NCBI GenBank assembly: GCA_002281555.1
Contig: NCGJ01000003.1
Span: 422,192-486,191, forward strand
Origin: Hydrogenophilales bacterium 28-61-23
GTDB taxonomy: Bacteria > Pseudomonadota > Gammaproteobacteria > Burkholderiales > Thiobacillaceae
Length of the DNA stretch: 64,000 bases
Reading direction: 5' to 3'
In this document: piece after piece, positions 55,956 through 63,822 of the stretch
How the letters are laid out: each line of letters begins with the position of its first letter
Position numbering within the stretch: the first letter of the stretch is position 1
Program-made: the position numbers and the translations under genes
Notes under the pieces: model-generated
Databases searched by the model: none
Told to the model about the DNA's origin: nothing
Seen by the model: only the letters and a program-made list of their open reading frames with translations

Positions 55956-56000
55956 TTGACAAGAACAAGTACGCCCCAATAAAGTAGTGCTGAACACTAC
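55956..56000 (+). promoter_or_regulatory. Promoter and operator of the Phd-VapC module
   Basis: A perfect -35 box TTGACA (55956-55961) and ATAAAG (55979-55984) with a 17-base spacer; immediately downstream a 17-base palindrome, GTAGTG (55984-55989), CTGAA, CACTAC (55995-56000). The palindrome overlaps the -10 region, so antitoxin binding would block RNA polymerase. Confidence 0.7.
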
Positions 56001-56016
56001 AAAACAAGGGGTTCTC

Positions 56017-56253
56017 ATGAAAACCGTTACCGCAGCAGAAGCCAACCGCCAGTTTTCACGCGTGTTACGTGATATCGGCCAAGGTGAGATATTCACCGTG
56101 CTGTCGAGGGGGAAAGCTGTCGCAACCATCGCTCCCGCCAAGTCTGCGGATGTACGCCGCCGTGCGGCGAAAGCGGCGTTGGTTGACCGCTTGCGCAAGC
56201 AGGAGACAAGTGGTGAGCGCAACTGGACGCGCGACGAACTCTACGAGGGCTGA
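56017..56253 (+). CDS. Phd/YefM-type antitoxin
   Basis: A 78-residue antitoxin starting MKTVTAAEANRQFSRVLRDI, with EIFTVLSRGKAVATIAPA (Phd/YefM DNA-binding fold), and a C-terminal VDRLRKQETSGERNWTRDELYEG tail that would wrap the toxin. ATG at 56017 follows a strong AAGGGG box; a longer frame upstream has no ribosome binding site. It is followed 2 bp later by the PIN-domain toxin gene. Phd-fold antitoxins pairing with VapC-type toxins are known. Confidence 0.93.
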   Translation: MKTVTAAEANRQFSRVLRDIGQGEIFTVLSRGKAVATIAPAKSADVRRRAAKAALVDRLRKQETSGERNWTRDELYEG

Positions 56254-56255
56254 CC

Positions 56256-56702
56256 ATGAGAGTCGCACTCGACACCAACGTGATGGCCTATGCAGAAGGC
56301 CTTGGAGATGAAACCCGTTGTACCGCCGCAATCACGCTGATCGAGCAATTACCCGCGGAACTTGTGTTGCTTCCGGCACAAACGCTGGGCGAGCTTTACC
56401 GGGTTCTCACCGGAACAGCCAGGCGTGAAGCCACCGAGGTGCGCGAAGTCATTCTGGGCTGGGCCGATAGCTTCGAGGTCGCCGATTCGTCATGGACCGC
56501 CTTTCAATCTGCGCTGGATCTGGCCGCCGATCATGGCTTGCAGATATGGGATGCGCTGATATTGTCCATCGCAGCAGAAAGCCATTGCCGCTTGCTGCTC
56601 AGTGAAGATTTGCAGAATGGCTTTACCTGGCGAGGCGTCACGGTCGTCAACCCGTTCGCTACACCACGCTCGCGCTTGCTCTCAAGCATTCTCGCTGCCT
56701 GA
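56256..56702 (+). CDS. vapC: PIN-domain VapC-type toxin
   Basis: A 148-residue PIN nuclease. The acidic metal-binding residues are D6 (VALDTNV), E46 (TLGELYRVL), D99 (QIWDALI) and D118 (LSEDLQNG), a complete set. VapC toxins cut specific RNAs, such as tRNA or rRNA. It lies 2 bp after its antitoxin gene and about 230 bp before pilA. A repeated CGGCAGGCG sequence follows. Confidence 0.93.
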   Translation: MRVALDTNVMAYAEGLGDETRCTAAITLIEQLPAELVLLPAQTLGELYRVLTGTARREATEVREVILGWADSFEVADSSWTAFQSALDLAADHGLQIWDALILSIAAESHCRLLLSEDLQNGFTWRGVTVVNPFATPRSRLLSSILAA

Positions 56703-56727
56703 CAGGGTCGACATAGTGGTCACTCAG

Positions 56728-56783
56728 CGGCAGGCGGGGTGACAAAAAACGGCAGGCGGCATGAGGCCAAGACGCGGCAGGCG
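56728..56783. repeat. Three CGGCAGGCG direct repeats between vapC and pilA
   Basis: CGGCAGGCGG at 56728, CGGCAGGCGG at 56750 and CGGCAGGCG at 56775, spaced 22 and 25 bp. They lie about 70-130 bp upstream of the sigma-54 promoter of pilA. They could be binding sites for an activator (PilR-like) or a leftover transposon end. Confidence 0.6.
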
Positions 56784-56851
56784 CTTGGGAGGATCGCCTA
56801 GATATCATTAAAAACAATGACTTGCGTTTGTATGGGTACCCCGAGGTTGGT

Positions 56852-56867
56852 TGGCATGTTTCTGGCT
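56852..56867 (+). promoter_or_regulatory. Sigma-54 promoter of pilA
   Basis: TGGCATGTTTCTGGCT has GG at 56853-56854 and GC at 56865-56866, the required 12-base spacing of -24/-12 elements (consensus TGGCACG-N4-TTGCA, partly matched). It sits 66 bp before the pilA ATG. Pilin genes of many proteobacteria use sigma-54 with PilSR. Confidence 0.7.
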
Positions 56868-56932
56868 TTGGTAATTGCGCCGCGCCTCTCCCAGTCCCGG
56901 CGCTTCGTTCAACTGAAATCAAGGAGTCTCAA

Positions 56933-57364
56933 ATGACCAATCTGAACCAACTTCGCAATCGCTCCGGCCAGTCCGGTTTTACCTTGATCGAACTGCTGAT
57001 CGTCGTGGCCATTATTGGTATTTTGGCGGCGATCGCGGTGCCTCAGTATCAGACCTACACCAGAAAAGCCAGATTCGCCGAGGTGATACAGGCGGCAGAC
57101 GCGGCAAAAACAGCCGTTGCTGCCTGTGTAATAACTACAGGAGGTACCGCCGATTGTGATCAAGGGTCTAGTGGCATTCCTGTTGACATTGCTGATGCGG
57201 CTGGTGCCAACGTAGGCGCGGTAACTACTTCGAACGGCTTGGTTACTGCCACAGGTGTAGGTTTCAGCACGCCGGAACCTACTTATACGCTGCAAGCCGC
57301 TCCATCCGCTGGCGGGGTGAGTTGGACTATAGGCGGCACCTGTCAGGGTGTGGGTCTTTGCTGA
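56933..57364 (+). CDS. pilA: Type IV pilin
   Basis: A 143-residue prepilin with a 15-residue leader ending in Gly (SGQSG) before the mature F16[30 protein letters not shown] helix, including the conserved Glu5. The C-terminal half has the paired Cys that close the D-region loop (C in [10 protein letters not shown]). ATG at 56933 follows AAGGAG. PilA is the major pilus subunit, processed and methylated by PilD. A clear terminator follows at 57422. The next gene encodes a membrane GT-C/TPR protein likely to modify pilin. Confidence 0.96.
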   Translation: MTNLNQLRNRSGQSGFTLIELLIVVAIIGILAAIAVPQYQTYTRKARFAEVIQAADAAKTAVAACVITTGGTADCDQGSSGIPVDIADAAGANVGAVTTSNGLVTATGVGFSTPEPTYTLQAAPSAGGVSWTIGGTCQGVGLC

Positions 57365-57421
57365 TTTCAGTACGGAACATTGGGGGCCTGACCATTTTCA
57401 CCCCCTAGCTCAGTCTCTCCC

Positions 57422-57450
57422 AGCCCCTCTACGGAGGGGCTTTTCTTTTG
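57422..57450 (+). terminator. Rho-independent terminator after pilA
   Basis: Perfect 8-bp arms AGCCCCTC (57422-57429) and GAGGGGCT (57434-57441), TACG loop, followed by TTTTCTTTT. Confidence 0.92.
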
Positions 57451-57490
57451 GATTTCCCAAGTTTCCGCCCACCGGTCGCTCTTTTTCACC

Positions 57491-59113
57491 ATGACTCCAA
57501 AACTGGTTATCCCCTTTCTGTTGGCATGCCTTGTCGCTTTGCTCTATGGCACATTTCTATCCAGCCCCCTTGTTTTTGACGACATCTACTACTTCCTCGC
57601 GGGCAATCCGGAAAAACACGTCGCCCAGGGCGTTCAATTTCAACCGCGCTGGTGGGCGTATTACTCGCTCGGCCTGACTTTTGTCCACATCGGGCCAGAG
57701 ATGATCTGGTTGCGTCTGGGTAATCTGGTTCTACATGCGATGGCTGGACTGGCGCTTTACGCGTTTCTGTACCGCTTATTAACCGATCTGGATTCATCTC
57801 GGAAAGACAGGCTAAAAGCTGAGTGGACTGCTTTTCTGGCCGCACTGCTTTTCCTGCTCCACCCCGTAGCCGTCTATGCGGCCGGTTATCTGATTCAGCG
57901 CACGATTGTTATGGCGACGTTGTTCAGCCTGCTGACCTGGCTGGCGTTCTGGTGGGGACTGCAAGGGTCGCGGCGCTGGTTATGGCTTGCAGCGGTTTTC
58001 TATTTTCTGGCGGTTTATTCCAAGGAACATGCGGTCATGGCCCCCGCAGTTTGTCTCGGATTGCTGGTGCTGCATCGACGCAGCGGTTTGAGTTCAAGGA
58101 CTGGCAAGCCAGAATTGATCGCCCTGTTCGGTGTGATGGGGCTGATTGCACTGCTGGTAATCATCCAGGCCAAAGGGGCAATCGGCACGGCTTACGAGAT
58201 ATTCGCGCCCGAGATGTTGCAAAGCCCGGGCGTATCCGTGCCGCCTGAATTGGCTTACCCGCTCAGCGTGCTGACTCAGGCAGGCTTGTTCTTCAAATAT
58301 CTGCTGCTCTGGGTAGCGCCCAATGTGGGATGGATGTCGGTGGACATGCGGGAACCCTTCGCCTTGTCCCTCACATGGATGAGCGGCCTGAGTCTATTGC
58401 TGTTTTGTCTGTACCCGTTGGCCGCTGGCTGGTTATTGTGGAAGGGGCGCGCGCACGGGCTGGTCGGTCTGGCCTTGTTGGCGCCCTGGCTGCTATTCGC
58501 GACGGAGATTTCTACCGTGCGCTTACAGGAGATTTTTGTGCTGTATCGCAGCTACCTGTGGTTTCCCCCGCTGTTTCTGCTGGCGGCCATGGGATTCGCA
58601 CGCCTGCCCAAACGTACGGCTATCGGGTTGGGGGCGATCCTGAGCCTGGCTTTATTTGCTTTCTCGTTTGATCGTCTTACAAGTTTTTCCCACAAATATC
58701 TGCTCTGGGACGAGGCTGCGCTTGTCGCAGAGAAAAACTTGGGCAAGCCAGGCGTGACCGGGTTGGATCGTATTTATTACAACCGTGGCCTGGCCTTGTA
58801 TCGTGATGGATTCGTACCCAATGCCATCAAGGATTACGACAAAGCCATCGCCATCAATCCGGGCTTCAGCCAAGCCTACAATAATCGTGGCTCTGCCCGG
58901 CTTGATATGGGCGAGGTCCAAGCTGCTCTGGGCGATTTCGATGCAGCAATCCGGCTTAATCCGACCTATCTAAGACCTTACGCGGGCAGAGCATTGGCAT
59001 TAAGCAAATTAGGGCGACATGAAGAGGCGTTTGAGGCCCATCGCAAGGCATGCTCGATAGGCTGGTCTGCGTCTTGCCAACCAGCGGAGTCCTGGCAGAA
59101 CTTATCAAAATAG
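57491..59113 (+). CDS. GT-C-type membrane protein with C-terminal TPR repeats, possible pilin glycosyltransferase
   Basis: A 540-residue protein with about eleven hydrophobic segments in its first 410 residues. Asp30-Asp31 in the first loop (VFDDIYYF) sits where GT-C glycosyltransferases have their acidic metal site. Residues about 430-540 form two or three TPR repeats (NRGLALYRDGFVPNAIKDYDKAIAINPG). Genes of this design sit next to pilA in several betaproteobacteria and are annotated as TPR or O-antigen-like proteins; a role in pilin glycosylation is inferred. ATG at 57491 follows the terminator by 40 bp. Confidence 0.75.
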   Translation: MTPKLVIPFLLACLVALLYGTFLSSPLVFDDIYYFLAGNPEKHVAQGVQFQPRWWAYYSLGLTFVHIGPEMIWLRLGNLVLHAMAGLALYAFLYRLLTDLDSSRKDRLKAEWTAFLAALLFLLHPVAVYAAGYLIQRTIVMATLFSLLTWLAFWWGLQGSRRWLWLAAVFYFLAVYSKEHAVMAPAVCLGLLVLHRRSGLSSRTGKPELIALFGVMGLIALLVIIQAKGAIGTAYEIFAPEMLQSPGVSVPPELAYPLSVLTQAGLFFKYLLLWVAPNVGWMSVDMREPFALSLTWMSGLSLLLFCLYPLAAGWLLWKGRAHGLVGLALLAPWLLFATEISTVRLQEIFVLYRSYLWFPPLFLLAAMGFARLPKRTAIGLGAILSLALFAFSFDRLTSFSHKYLLWDEAALVAEKNLGKPGVTGLDRIYYNRGLALYRDGFVPNAIKDYDKAIAINPGFSQAYNNRGSARLDMGEVQAALGDFDAAIRLNPTYLRPYAGRALALSKLGRHEEAFEAHRKACSIGWSASCQPAESWQNLSK

Positions 59114-59217
59114 GAACAACAGCAGAACAGGAACACAGAACAGGCAGCGGGGGTTTCTGCTTCTGGCGGCGGCTCTGAACGCGGCCATGAAGTGCGGATT
59201 GGTCAGGTAAAAGCCAA

Positions 59218-59457
59218 TCAAGCCACCAGCAGTCTGCGAGACAGCAGCGATTGCATGTCCCGCCGTCCATGCGCGATCAGATAAACATAAATGCGCCGCT
59301 CAACGATGCGGTAAATCACTCGGCAAGGCTTGAAGAAGGTCTGGCGATATTCACGGGCGCCCAGCACCAGCAACTCCTTGGGGTAGCTCCCGCTTTCCGT
59401 GAACGTCCTCAGCGTGAACTGGATTACCTCTGAATTCGAAAAATCGTGGTTGAGCAC
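59218..59457 (-). CDS. ParE/RelE-family toxin-like protein, N-terminally short
   Basis: A 79-residue frame. Residues 20-79 match the C-terminal half of ParE proteins (TESGSYPKELLVLGAREYRQ, CRVIYRIVERRIYVYLIAHG, RRDMQSLLSRRLL). The N-terminal alpha-hairpin of the family, about 30-40 residues, is missing or replaced. No antitoxin gene is adjacent. It may be a decayed toxin. It is close to the cytochrome gene end (37 bp away). Confidence 0.65.
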   Translation of the reverse strand: MLNHDFSNSEVIQFTLRTFTESGSYPKELLVLGAREYRQTFFKPCRVIYRIVERRIYVYLIAHGRRDMQSLLSRRLLVA

Positions 59458-59493
59458 GGTTTCCGGCTAAACCAGAACATCGGACAGGTGCGA

Positions 59494-60192
59494 TCAGCGC
59501 TTCCCCGCCACACTCAACCGCGCCATATAGTCGCTAACCGCCTCGACATCCGCATCGGTGTAGCTCTTCAGCGCCTTGACCATCTCAGGGCTGGCGTTGC
59601 GGCGGCCCTGGTCGCGGCTTTCGCGGGTTTCGCGTTTGAGATAGATGAAATGTTGTCCGGCGACCATGGGGATGAATTTTCCAGCGTCGCCTTCGCCGGA
59701 TTTGCCGTGGCATGTTGCGCAGTCCTTTTCGTATAGGGCTTTGCCGTGCGCGAGGTTGTAGCCGTTGCCCTTGCCGTTGCTGCCTGGCGTCGGCAACGCG
59801 TTGAGATAGGCGGCGATGTCGGCGATTTCTTCGGCGCTGACGATCCAGTCGCCGGAAAACGGGTACATGCGCGGGTTGTCGCGGCGGCCGGCGCGGATGT
59901 CCATGATTTGCTTGATGATCACGCTGGCGTGCTGGCCGGCGAGTTGCGGGTAGTCGGCATCGGCCAGGCCGGAGCCGTCGGCTTTGTGGCAGCCCTTGCA
60001 AATCTTGTAGGCGGCTTCGCCTTTTTTTGCGTCGGCCGGATGGGCGAGCGCGCGGTTCATGTCCTGGTCTGGCGTGTTCCACTGGTAGCCGTAGGTTTCG
60101 ATGCCGGCCGCGTGCGGTTGGTTGTGGAATTCGGCAACGGCGGGTTGCGCAATGAGCGTGGACAGACAAAGTGCGAGCAGGGTGTGTTTCAT
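59494..60192 (-). CDS. Diheme cytochrome c (c4-like), exported
   Basis: A 232-residue protein with a signal peptide (residues 1-20, cleavage after AVA) and two heme sites, CKGCH at 65-69 and CATCH at 158-162, separated by about 93 residues as in cytochrome c4 proteins. It is periplasmic and probably delivers electrons to a terminal oxidase. The N-terminal part between residues 21 and 55 is longer than in classical c4. It lies 12 bp after the next cytochrome gene on the same strand; both are transcribed together. Confidence 0.93.
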   Translation of the reverse strand: MKHTLLALCLSTLIAQPAVAEFHNQPHAAGIETYGYQWNTPDQDMNRALAHPADAKKGEAAYKICKGCHKADGSGLADADYPQLAGQHASVIIKQIMDIRAGRRDNPRMYPFSGDWIVSAEEIADIAAYLNALPTPGSNGKGNGYNLAHGKALYEKDCATCHGKSGEGDAGKFIPMVAGQHFIYLKRETRESRDQGRRNASPEMVKALKSYTDADVEAVSDYMARLSVAGKR

Positions 60193-60204
60193 CTTGTCGA
60201 TTCC

Positions 60205-60825
60205 TTAAGGCATGCTGGCCATGTATTCGGCGACGGCGCGGGTTTCTTCTTCACTCATCCGCTCGGCGACGGCCTGCATGACGCGGGCACCGTTGGTGCG
60301 CTTGCCGGTGGCATACAGACGCAATTCATTGAGGGTGTATTCGACATGCTGGCCGGCCACGCGCGGAAATTTGCCGCCGCCGCTGCCGTCTTCCTCATGG
60401 CAGCTCGAGCAGGCTGGAATGTCGCTCTTGGCGTTGCCGTTCATATACAGGGCTTTGCCGAGTGGCAGCAGCGCGGGGTTGGTGACGATACCCGGCGTGC
60501 TTTTCTGGGCGGCGTAGAAGGCGGCAAGATTGACCATGTCCTCATCGGACAGACGACTTGCGATCGGATTCATCACTTCATCGACATGCTTTCCGCTCTT
60601 GAAATCCTTCAGTTCTCGCAGCAGGTAGACCTTCTGCTGGCCGGCCAGTCTGGGAAAGGTGGGCGCGACGCTGTTGCCATCGACGCCATGGCAGCCGGCG
60701 CAGATCTCGTTGGCGATGCCGGCGGCTTTGGCCGCGTCGTCGGCGGCCTGAACTGTGCCGGCGCTTGCGAGTGTGCCGGCAAAACAAACTACCGCTGCAA
60801 GCATTCTGGGCTTGAGCACGGGCAT
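60205..60825 (-). CDS. Diheme cytochrome c4
   Basis: A 206-residue protein with signal peptide (cleavage after VQA, about residue 27) and heme sites CAGCH (42-46) and CSSCH (139-143). Length and spacing are those of cytochrome c4, a periplasmic electron carrier to cbb3 or other oxidases. A GGAGA box precedes ATG at 60825. It forms a two-gene unit with the gene at 59494-60192. Confidence 0.94.
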   Translation of the reverse strand: MPVLKPRMLAAVVCFAGTLASAGTVQAADDAAKAAGIANEICAGCHGVDGNSVAPTFPRLAGQQKVYLLRELKDFKSGKHVDEVMNPIASRLSDEDMVNLAAFYAAQKSTPGIVTNPALLPLGKALYMNGNAKSDIPACSSCHEEDGSGGGKFPRVAGQHVEYTLNELRLYATGKRTNGARVMQAVAERMSEEETRAVAEYMASMP

Positions 60826-60999
60826 TGAATCTCCTTCAATTCATCGTTCCGTTCATTTACCCGCAAAGGATAACCTCTGCGGTTTTGAACGAGAACGCAG
60901 GCAAGCTGTTTTCTTGATACGCGGCAATCTTCCAGCGCGCTTGCATGGTGTTCCGTCGCTTCGGGCACAATGCGGGCGAACCGGTTTTGGGAGCGGATC

Positions 61000-61437
61000 A
61001 TGGATTTGATGTGGTGGCATTGGGTTGCGCTGGGCCTGGGGCTGGTTGCCCTTGAAATGTTCGTCTCGACTTTCTTCCTGATCTGGTTCGGCCTCGGCGC
61101 GCTCATTACCGGGCTGATCCTTTTTTTTGCGCCGCTGAACTTTACCGCTCAGCTATTACTTTGGGCGGTGGCTTCGACCACGATGGTGGCGATATGGCTG
61201 AAGTATTTCAAAACCCCCGATCACACCCATGCCGGGCAAGCCAAAGAAGGCGTGGTGGGCATTTCCGGGCTGATGACCCGGCCGGTGACGGAAACGGGCG
61301 AAGGCGAAATCCTGTTTCAACGGCCCGTGCTGGGCGCGGATCGCTGGCCCGTGGTGGCCGATGCGCCCATCGCGGCGGGCGAACGCGCCCGAGTGGTGGA
61401 TGTGCTTGGGCAAACTCTCAAAGTCATCAAAATCTAG
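61000..61437 (+). CDS. NfeD-like membrane protein
   Basis: A 145-residue protein with two or three N-terminal membrane helices (residues about 5-75) and a C-terminal OB-fold NfeD domain (GISGLMTRPVTETGEGEILF). It pairs with the SPFH protein encoded 9 bp downstream, the standard nfeD-qmcA operon. Such pairs organise membrane microdomains. ATG at 61000 is chosen because a GGAG box precedes it; an earlier in-frame start lacks one. Confidence 0.93.
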   Translation: MDLMWWHWVALGLGLVALEMFVSTFFLIWFGLGALITGLILFFAPLNFTAQLLLWAVASTTMVAIWLKYFKTPDHTHAGQAKEGVVGISGLMTRPVTETGEGEILFQRPVLGADRWPVVADAPIAAGERARVVDVLGQTLKVIKI

Positions 61438-61446
61438 GAGAACGAC

Positions 61447-62298
61447 ATGGGCGGTCAAATCGTTTCAATTTTTCTGATTCTTTTTCTGTTTGTCACGCTG
61501 TGGAAAGGCGTGCGTATCGTGCCGCAGGGCGAGGAATGGGTGGTGGAGCGGCTGGGCAAATATTCGAAGACGCTGATGCCCGGCCTGCACATTCTGGTGC
61601 CGTATATCGATAACGTGGCTTACAAGGTGGTGACCAAGGACATGATTCTGGATATTCCGCAGCAGGAGGTGATTACGCGCGATAACGCGGTGCTGATCAC
61701 CAATGCCATCGCCTTCGTCAAAGTGACGGATACCCAAAGCGCGGTGTATGGGGTGACCAACTTCCAGATGGCGGTGATGAATCTGGTGCAAACCTCGCTG
61801 CGCTCGATCCTGGGCGACATGGATCTGGATCAGGCGCTTTCCAGCCGCGATCAGATCAAGGCGCGGCTGAAGACTTCCATCGCCGACGATGTGGCGGATT
61901 GGGGTTTGACCCTGAAATCGGTGGAGATTCAGGATATTTCGCCGTCCGGCACGATGCAGAAGTCGATGGAATTGCAGGCCGCCGCCGAACGAGAGCGTAA
62001 AGCCACTGTCACCCGTGCCGAGGGCGACAAACAGGCGGCCATTCTTGAGGCGGAAGCCCGCCTGGAATCGGCCAAGCGCGACGCGGAAGTGCAAATCAGG
62101 CTGGCGACGGCGAGCGCCGAGGCGATACGTCTGGTCACCGATGCCATTCCGGACAAGGAACTGCCCGCGCTTTACCTGCTGGGTGAGAAATACATCACTT
62201 CAATCAAGGAACTGGCCGCGTCAAATGGCTCTAAAGTTGTGGTGCTGCCAGCGGACATCATGAAATCGGTGGAAGGCTTGCTGGGTGGCCGCAAATAG
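61447..62298 (+). CDS. qmcA: SPFH/stomatin-family protein
   Basis: A 283-residue protein with one N-terminal membrane helix (residues 4-20), an SPFH domain (VVERLGKYSKTLMPGLHILVPYIDNVAYK, SLRSILGDMDLDQAL) and a coiled-coil C-terminus rich in Ala and Glu (AERERKATVTRAEGDKQAAILEAEARLES). It is the QmcA/YbbK type, linked to membrane microdomains and quality control. An AGGAG box precedes the ATG. It is co-transcribed with the nfeD-like gene. Confidence 0.94.
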   Translation: MGGQIVSIFLILFLFVTLWKGVRIVPQGEEWVVERLGKYSKTLMPGLHILVPYIDNVAYKVVTKDMILDIPQQEVITRDNAVLITNAIAFVKVTDTQSAVYGVTNFQMAVMNLVQTSLRSILGDMDLDQALSSRDQIKARLKTSIADDVADWGLTLKSVEIQDISPSGTMQKSMELQAAAERERKATVTRAEGDKQAAILEAEARLESAKRDAEVQIRLATASAEAIRLVTDAIPDKELPALYLLGEKYITSIKELAASNGSKVVVLPADIMKSVEGLLGGRK

Positions 62299-62362
62299 TC
62301 GCGGTGCTCCTTGATATCACCGGATCAAATAGTTAAAGTGAAACCTAAAGATTTCAGTTTAA

Positions 62363-63568
62363 TTGCCGAATATCACAGCATTGCTGGTAAAAAAGCAGCG
62401 CACCAAATGGGGTGAAAGATTGAAAAGATCAATAATATTTCTGACCTTGCTGGCCTTCCTGGCCGGACCGCTATTGAGTGTTCCGGAAGTACAGGCGGCG
62501 AGTCAGTCGAAATCGCACTCGAACCGCGCAAACGCGGTTAAAGCAAAAGCCAAGGCAAAATCGGGCACGAAGACCAAGTTCAAGACAAAATCCAAGGCCA
62601 AGAAAGTCGCGCTGAAGTCGGGCAAACATAAAGTCAGAGCAGCCAAACGCATCAAAGTTGTTCATTACGATCAGCCGGCGGAGCCGGCTTTGAGGGCGAT
62701 GCGCGGCGTCTCCGCGGACACCTTGCAAGGCAACGAACTTGATCTGCACGCTTCCGCCGCCCTGGTTCTGGATCAGAAAAGTGGCGAAGCCCTTTATGCC
62801 AAGAACATCGATGTCCCCACCGCGATTGCCTCCATCACCAAACTGATGACGGCCATGGTGACGCTCGATGCGGGTTTGGCTCTGGACGAGGAAATCATTG
62901 TCGGCAATGACGACGTGGATCGACTCAAAGGCACGGGTTCCCGGCTGGCGTTGGGCACAAAACTGACACGCGCGGAATTGTTGCATCTGGCTTTGATCGC
63001 ATCGGAAAACCGCGCGGCGGCGGCTTTGTCTCGCGCCTATCCGGGCGGACGCGAAGCGTTCGTCGCGGCGATGAATCGCAAAGCGCGCCAGATCGGCATG
63101 GCGGATACGCGCTTCCTCGACGGCACCGGCCTCAATAGCGGCAACCGCGCAACGGCGGCGGATTTGGCCAAGATGGTGGATGCGGCTTATCGCTATCCGC
63201 TGATCCGCGAGATAAGCAGTACCGGCACCTATGACGTCTCTTTTCCCGGCACGAAAGTGGTGCGCGTCCGCGAGAACGGCAAGGTACACAGAGTTTCCCG
63301 CTCGGTGCAGCGCCACATGGCCTTCAACAACACCAACAGCCTGACCCGCAACGAAGACTGGGATATCGGCGTTTCCAAAACCGGTTTCATCAACGAAGCC
63401 GGGCATTGCCTGGTGATGCAGACCAAGATCAGGGAACAGAAAGTCATCATTGTGTTGCTCGACTCGATCGGCAAGTGGGGCCGGATAGGCGACGCACAGC
63501 GCATCAGGAAGTGGCTCGAGCACGACAGTCGGGTCGCCAGCCACCGGGCCTCGCCCACTTCAACCTGA
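62363..63568 (+). CDS. pbpG: D-alanyl-D-alanine endopeptidase (PBP7/8, S11 family)
   Basis: A 401-residue penicillin-binding protein of low molecular weight. The catalytic motifs are S157-I-T-K160, S214-E-N216 and K339-T-G341. A signal peptide (residues about 22-46) is followed by an unusually long Lys/Ala-rich linker (residues 47-100), which may bind nucleic acid or anionic cell-wall polymers. The start is uncertain: TTG at 62363 or TTG at 62420, the latter following GGGGTG. It cleaves peptidoglycan cross-links. A terminator follows. Confidence 0.9.
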   Translation: MPNITALLVKKQRTKWGERLKRSIIFLTLLAFLAGPLLSVPEVQAASQSKSHSNRANAVKAKAKAKSGTKTKFKTKSKAKKVALKSGKHKVRAAKRIKVVHYDQPAEPALRAMRGVSADTLQGNELDLHASAALVLDQKSGEALYAKNIDVPTAIASITKLMTAMVTLDAGLALDEEIIVGNDDVDRLKGTGSRLALGTKLTRAELLHLALIASENRAAAALSRAYPGGREAFVAAMNRKARQIGMADTRFLDGTGLNSGNRATAADLAKMVDAAYRYPLIREISSTGTYDVSFPGTKVVRVRENGKVHRVSRSVQRHMAFNNTNSLTRNEDWDIGVSKTGFINEAGHCLVMQTKIREQKVIIVLLDSIGKWGRIGDAQRIRKWLEHDSRVASHRASPTST

Positions 63569-63592
63569 ACGGCTTCGTTCAGTCAAATCACC

Positions 63593-63616
63593 AAGCGGCT
63601 ACGGCCGCTTTTTTGT
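63593..63616 (+). terminator. Rho-independent terminator after the PBP7-like gene
   Basis: Arms AAGCGGC (63593-63599) and GCCGCTT (63604-63610), loop TACG, then a T-run (TTTTTTG). Confidence 0.93.
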
Positions 63617-63822
63617 TTTCTGGCCGAACCATTGCGGCGAAATGGGGCATCGACAGACTCGGTCAAATGCCGCGAAAGTGCCGGACAGAGCCGGATTAGG
63701 ACATCCTGATATAGAAAAAAACTGATACCCATCAAGGAAGTGAGGGCTGGCTCATTCCTACTATCCGCACCCTGGAGTCAATCGTGGGCTGTCCACGGTT
63801 TTCGAATACGAAGGAGTAGACA
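63617..63822. other. Intergenic region before the last cytochrome gene
   Basis: About 200 bp with no recognisable gene. It contains the strong AAGGAG box of the next gene (63811-63816). I see no clear sigma-70 promoter. Confidence 0.5.
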
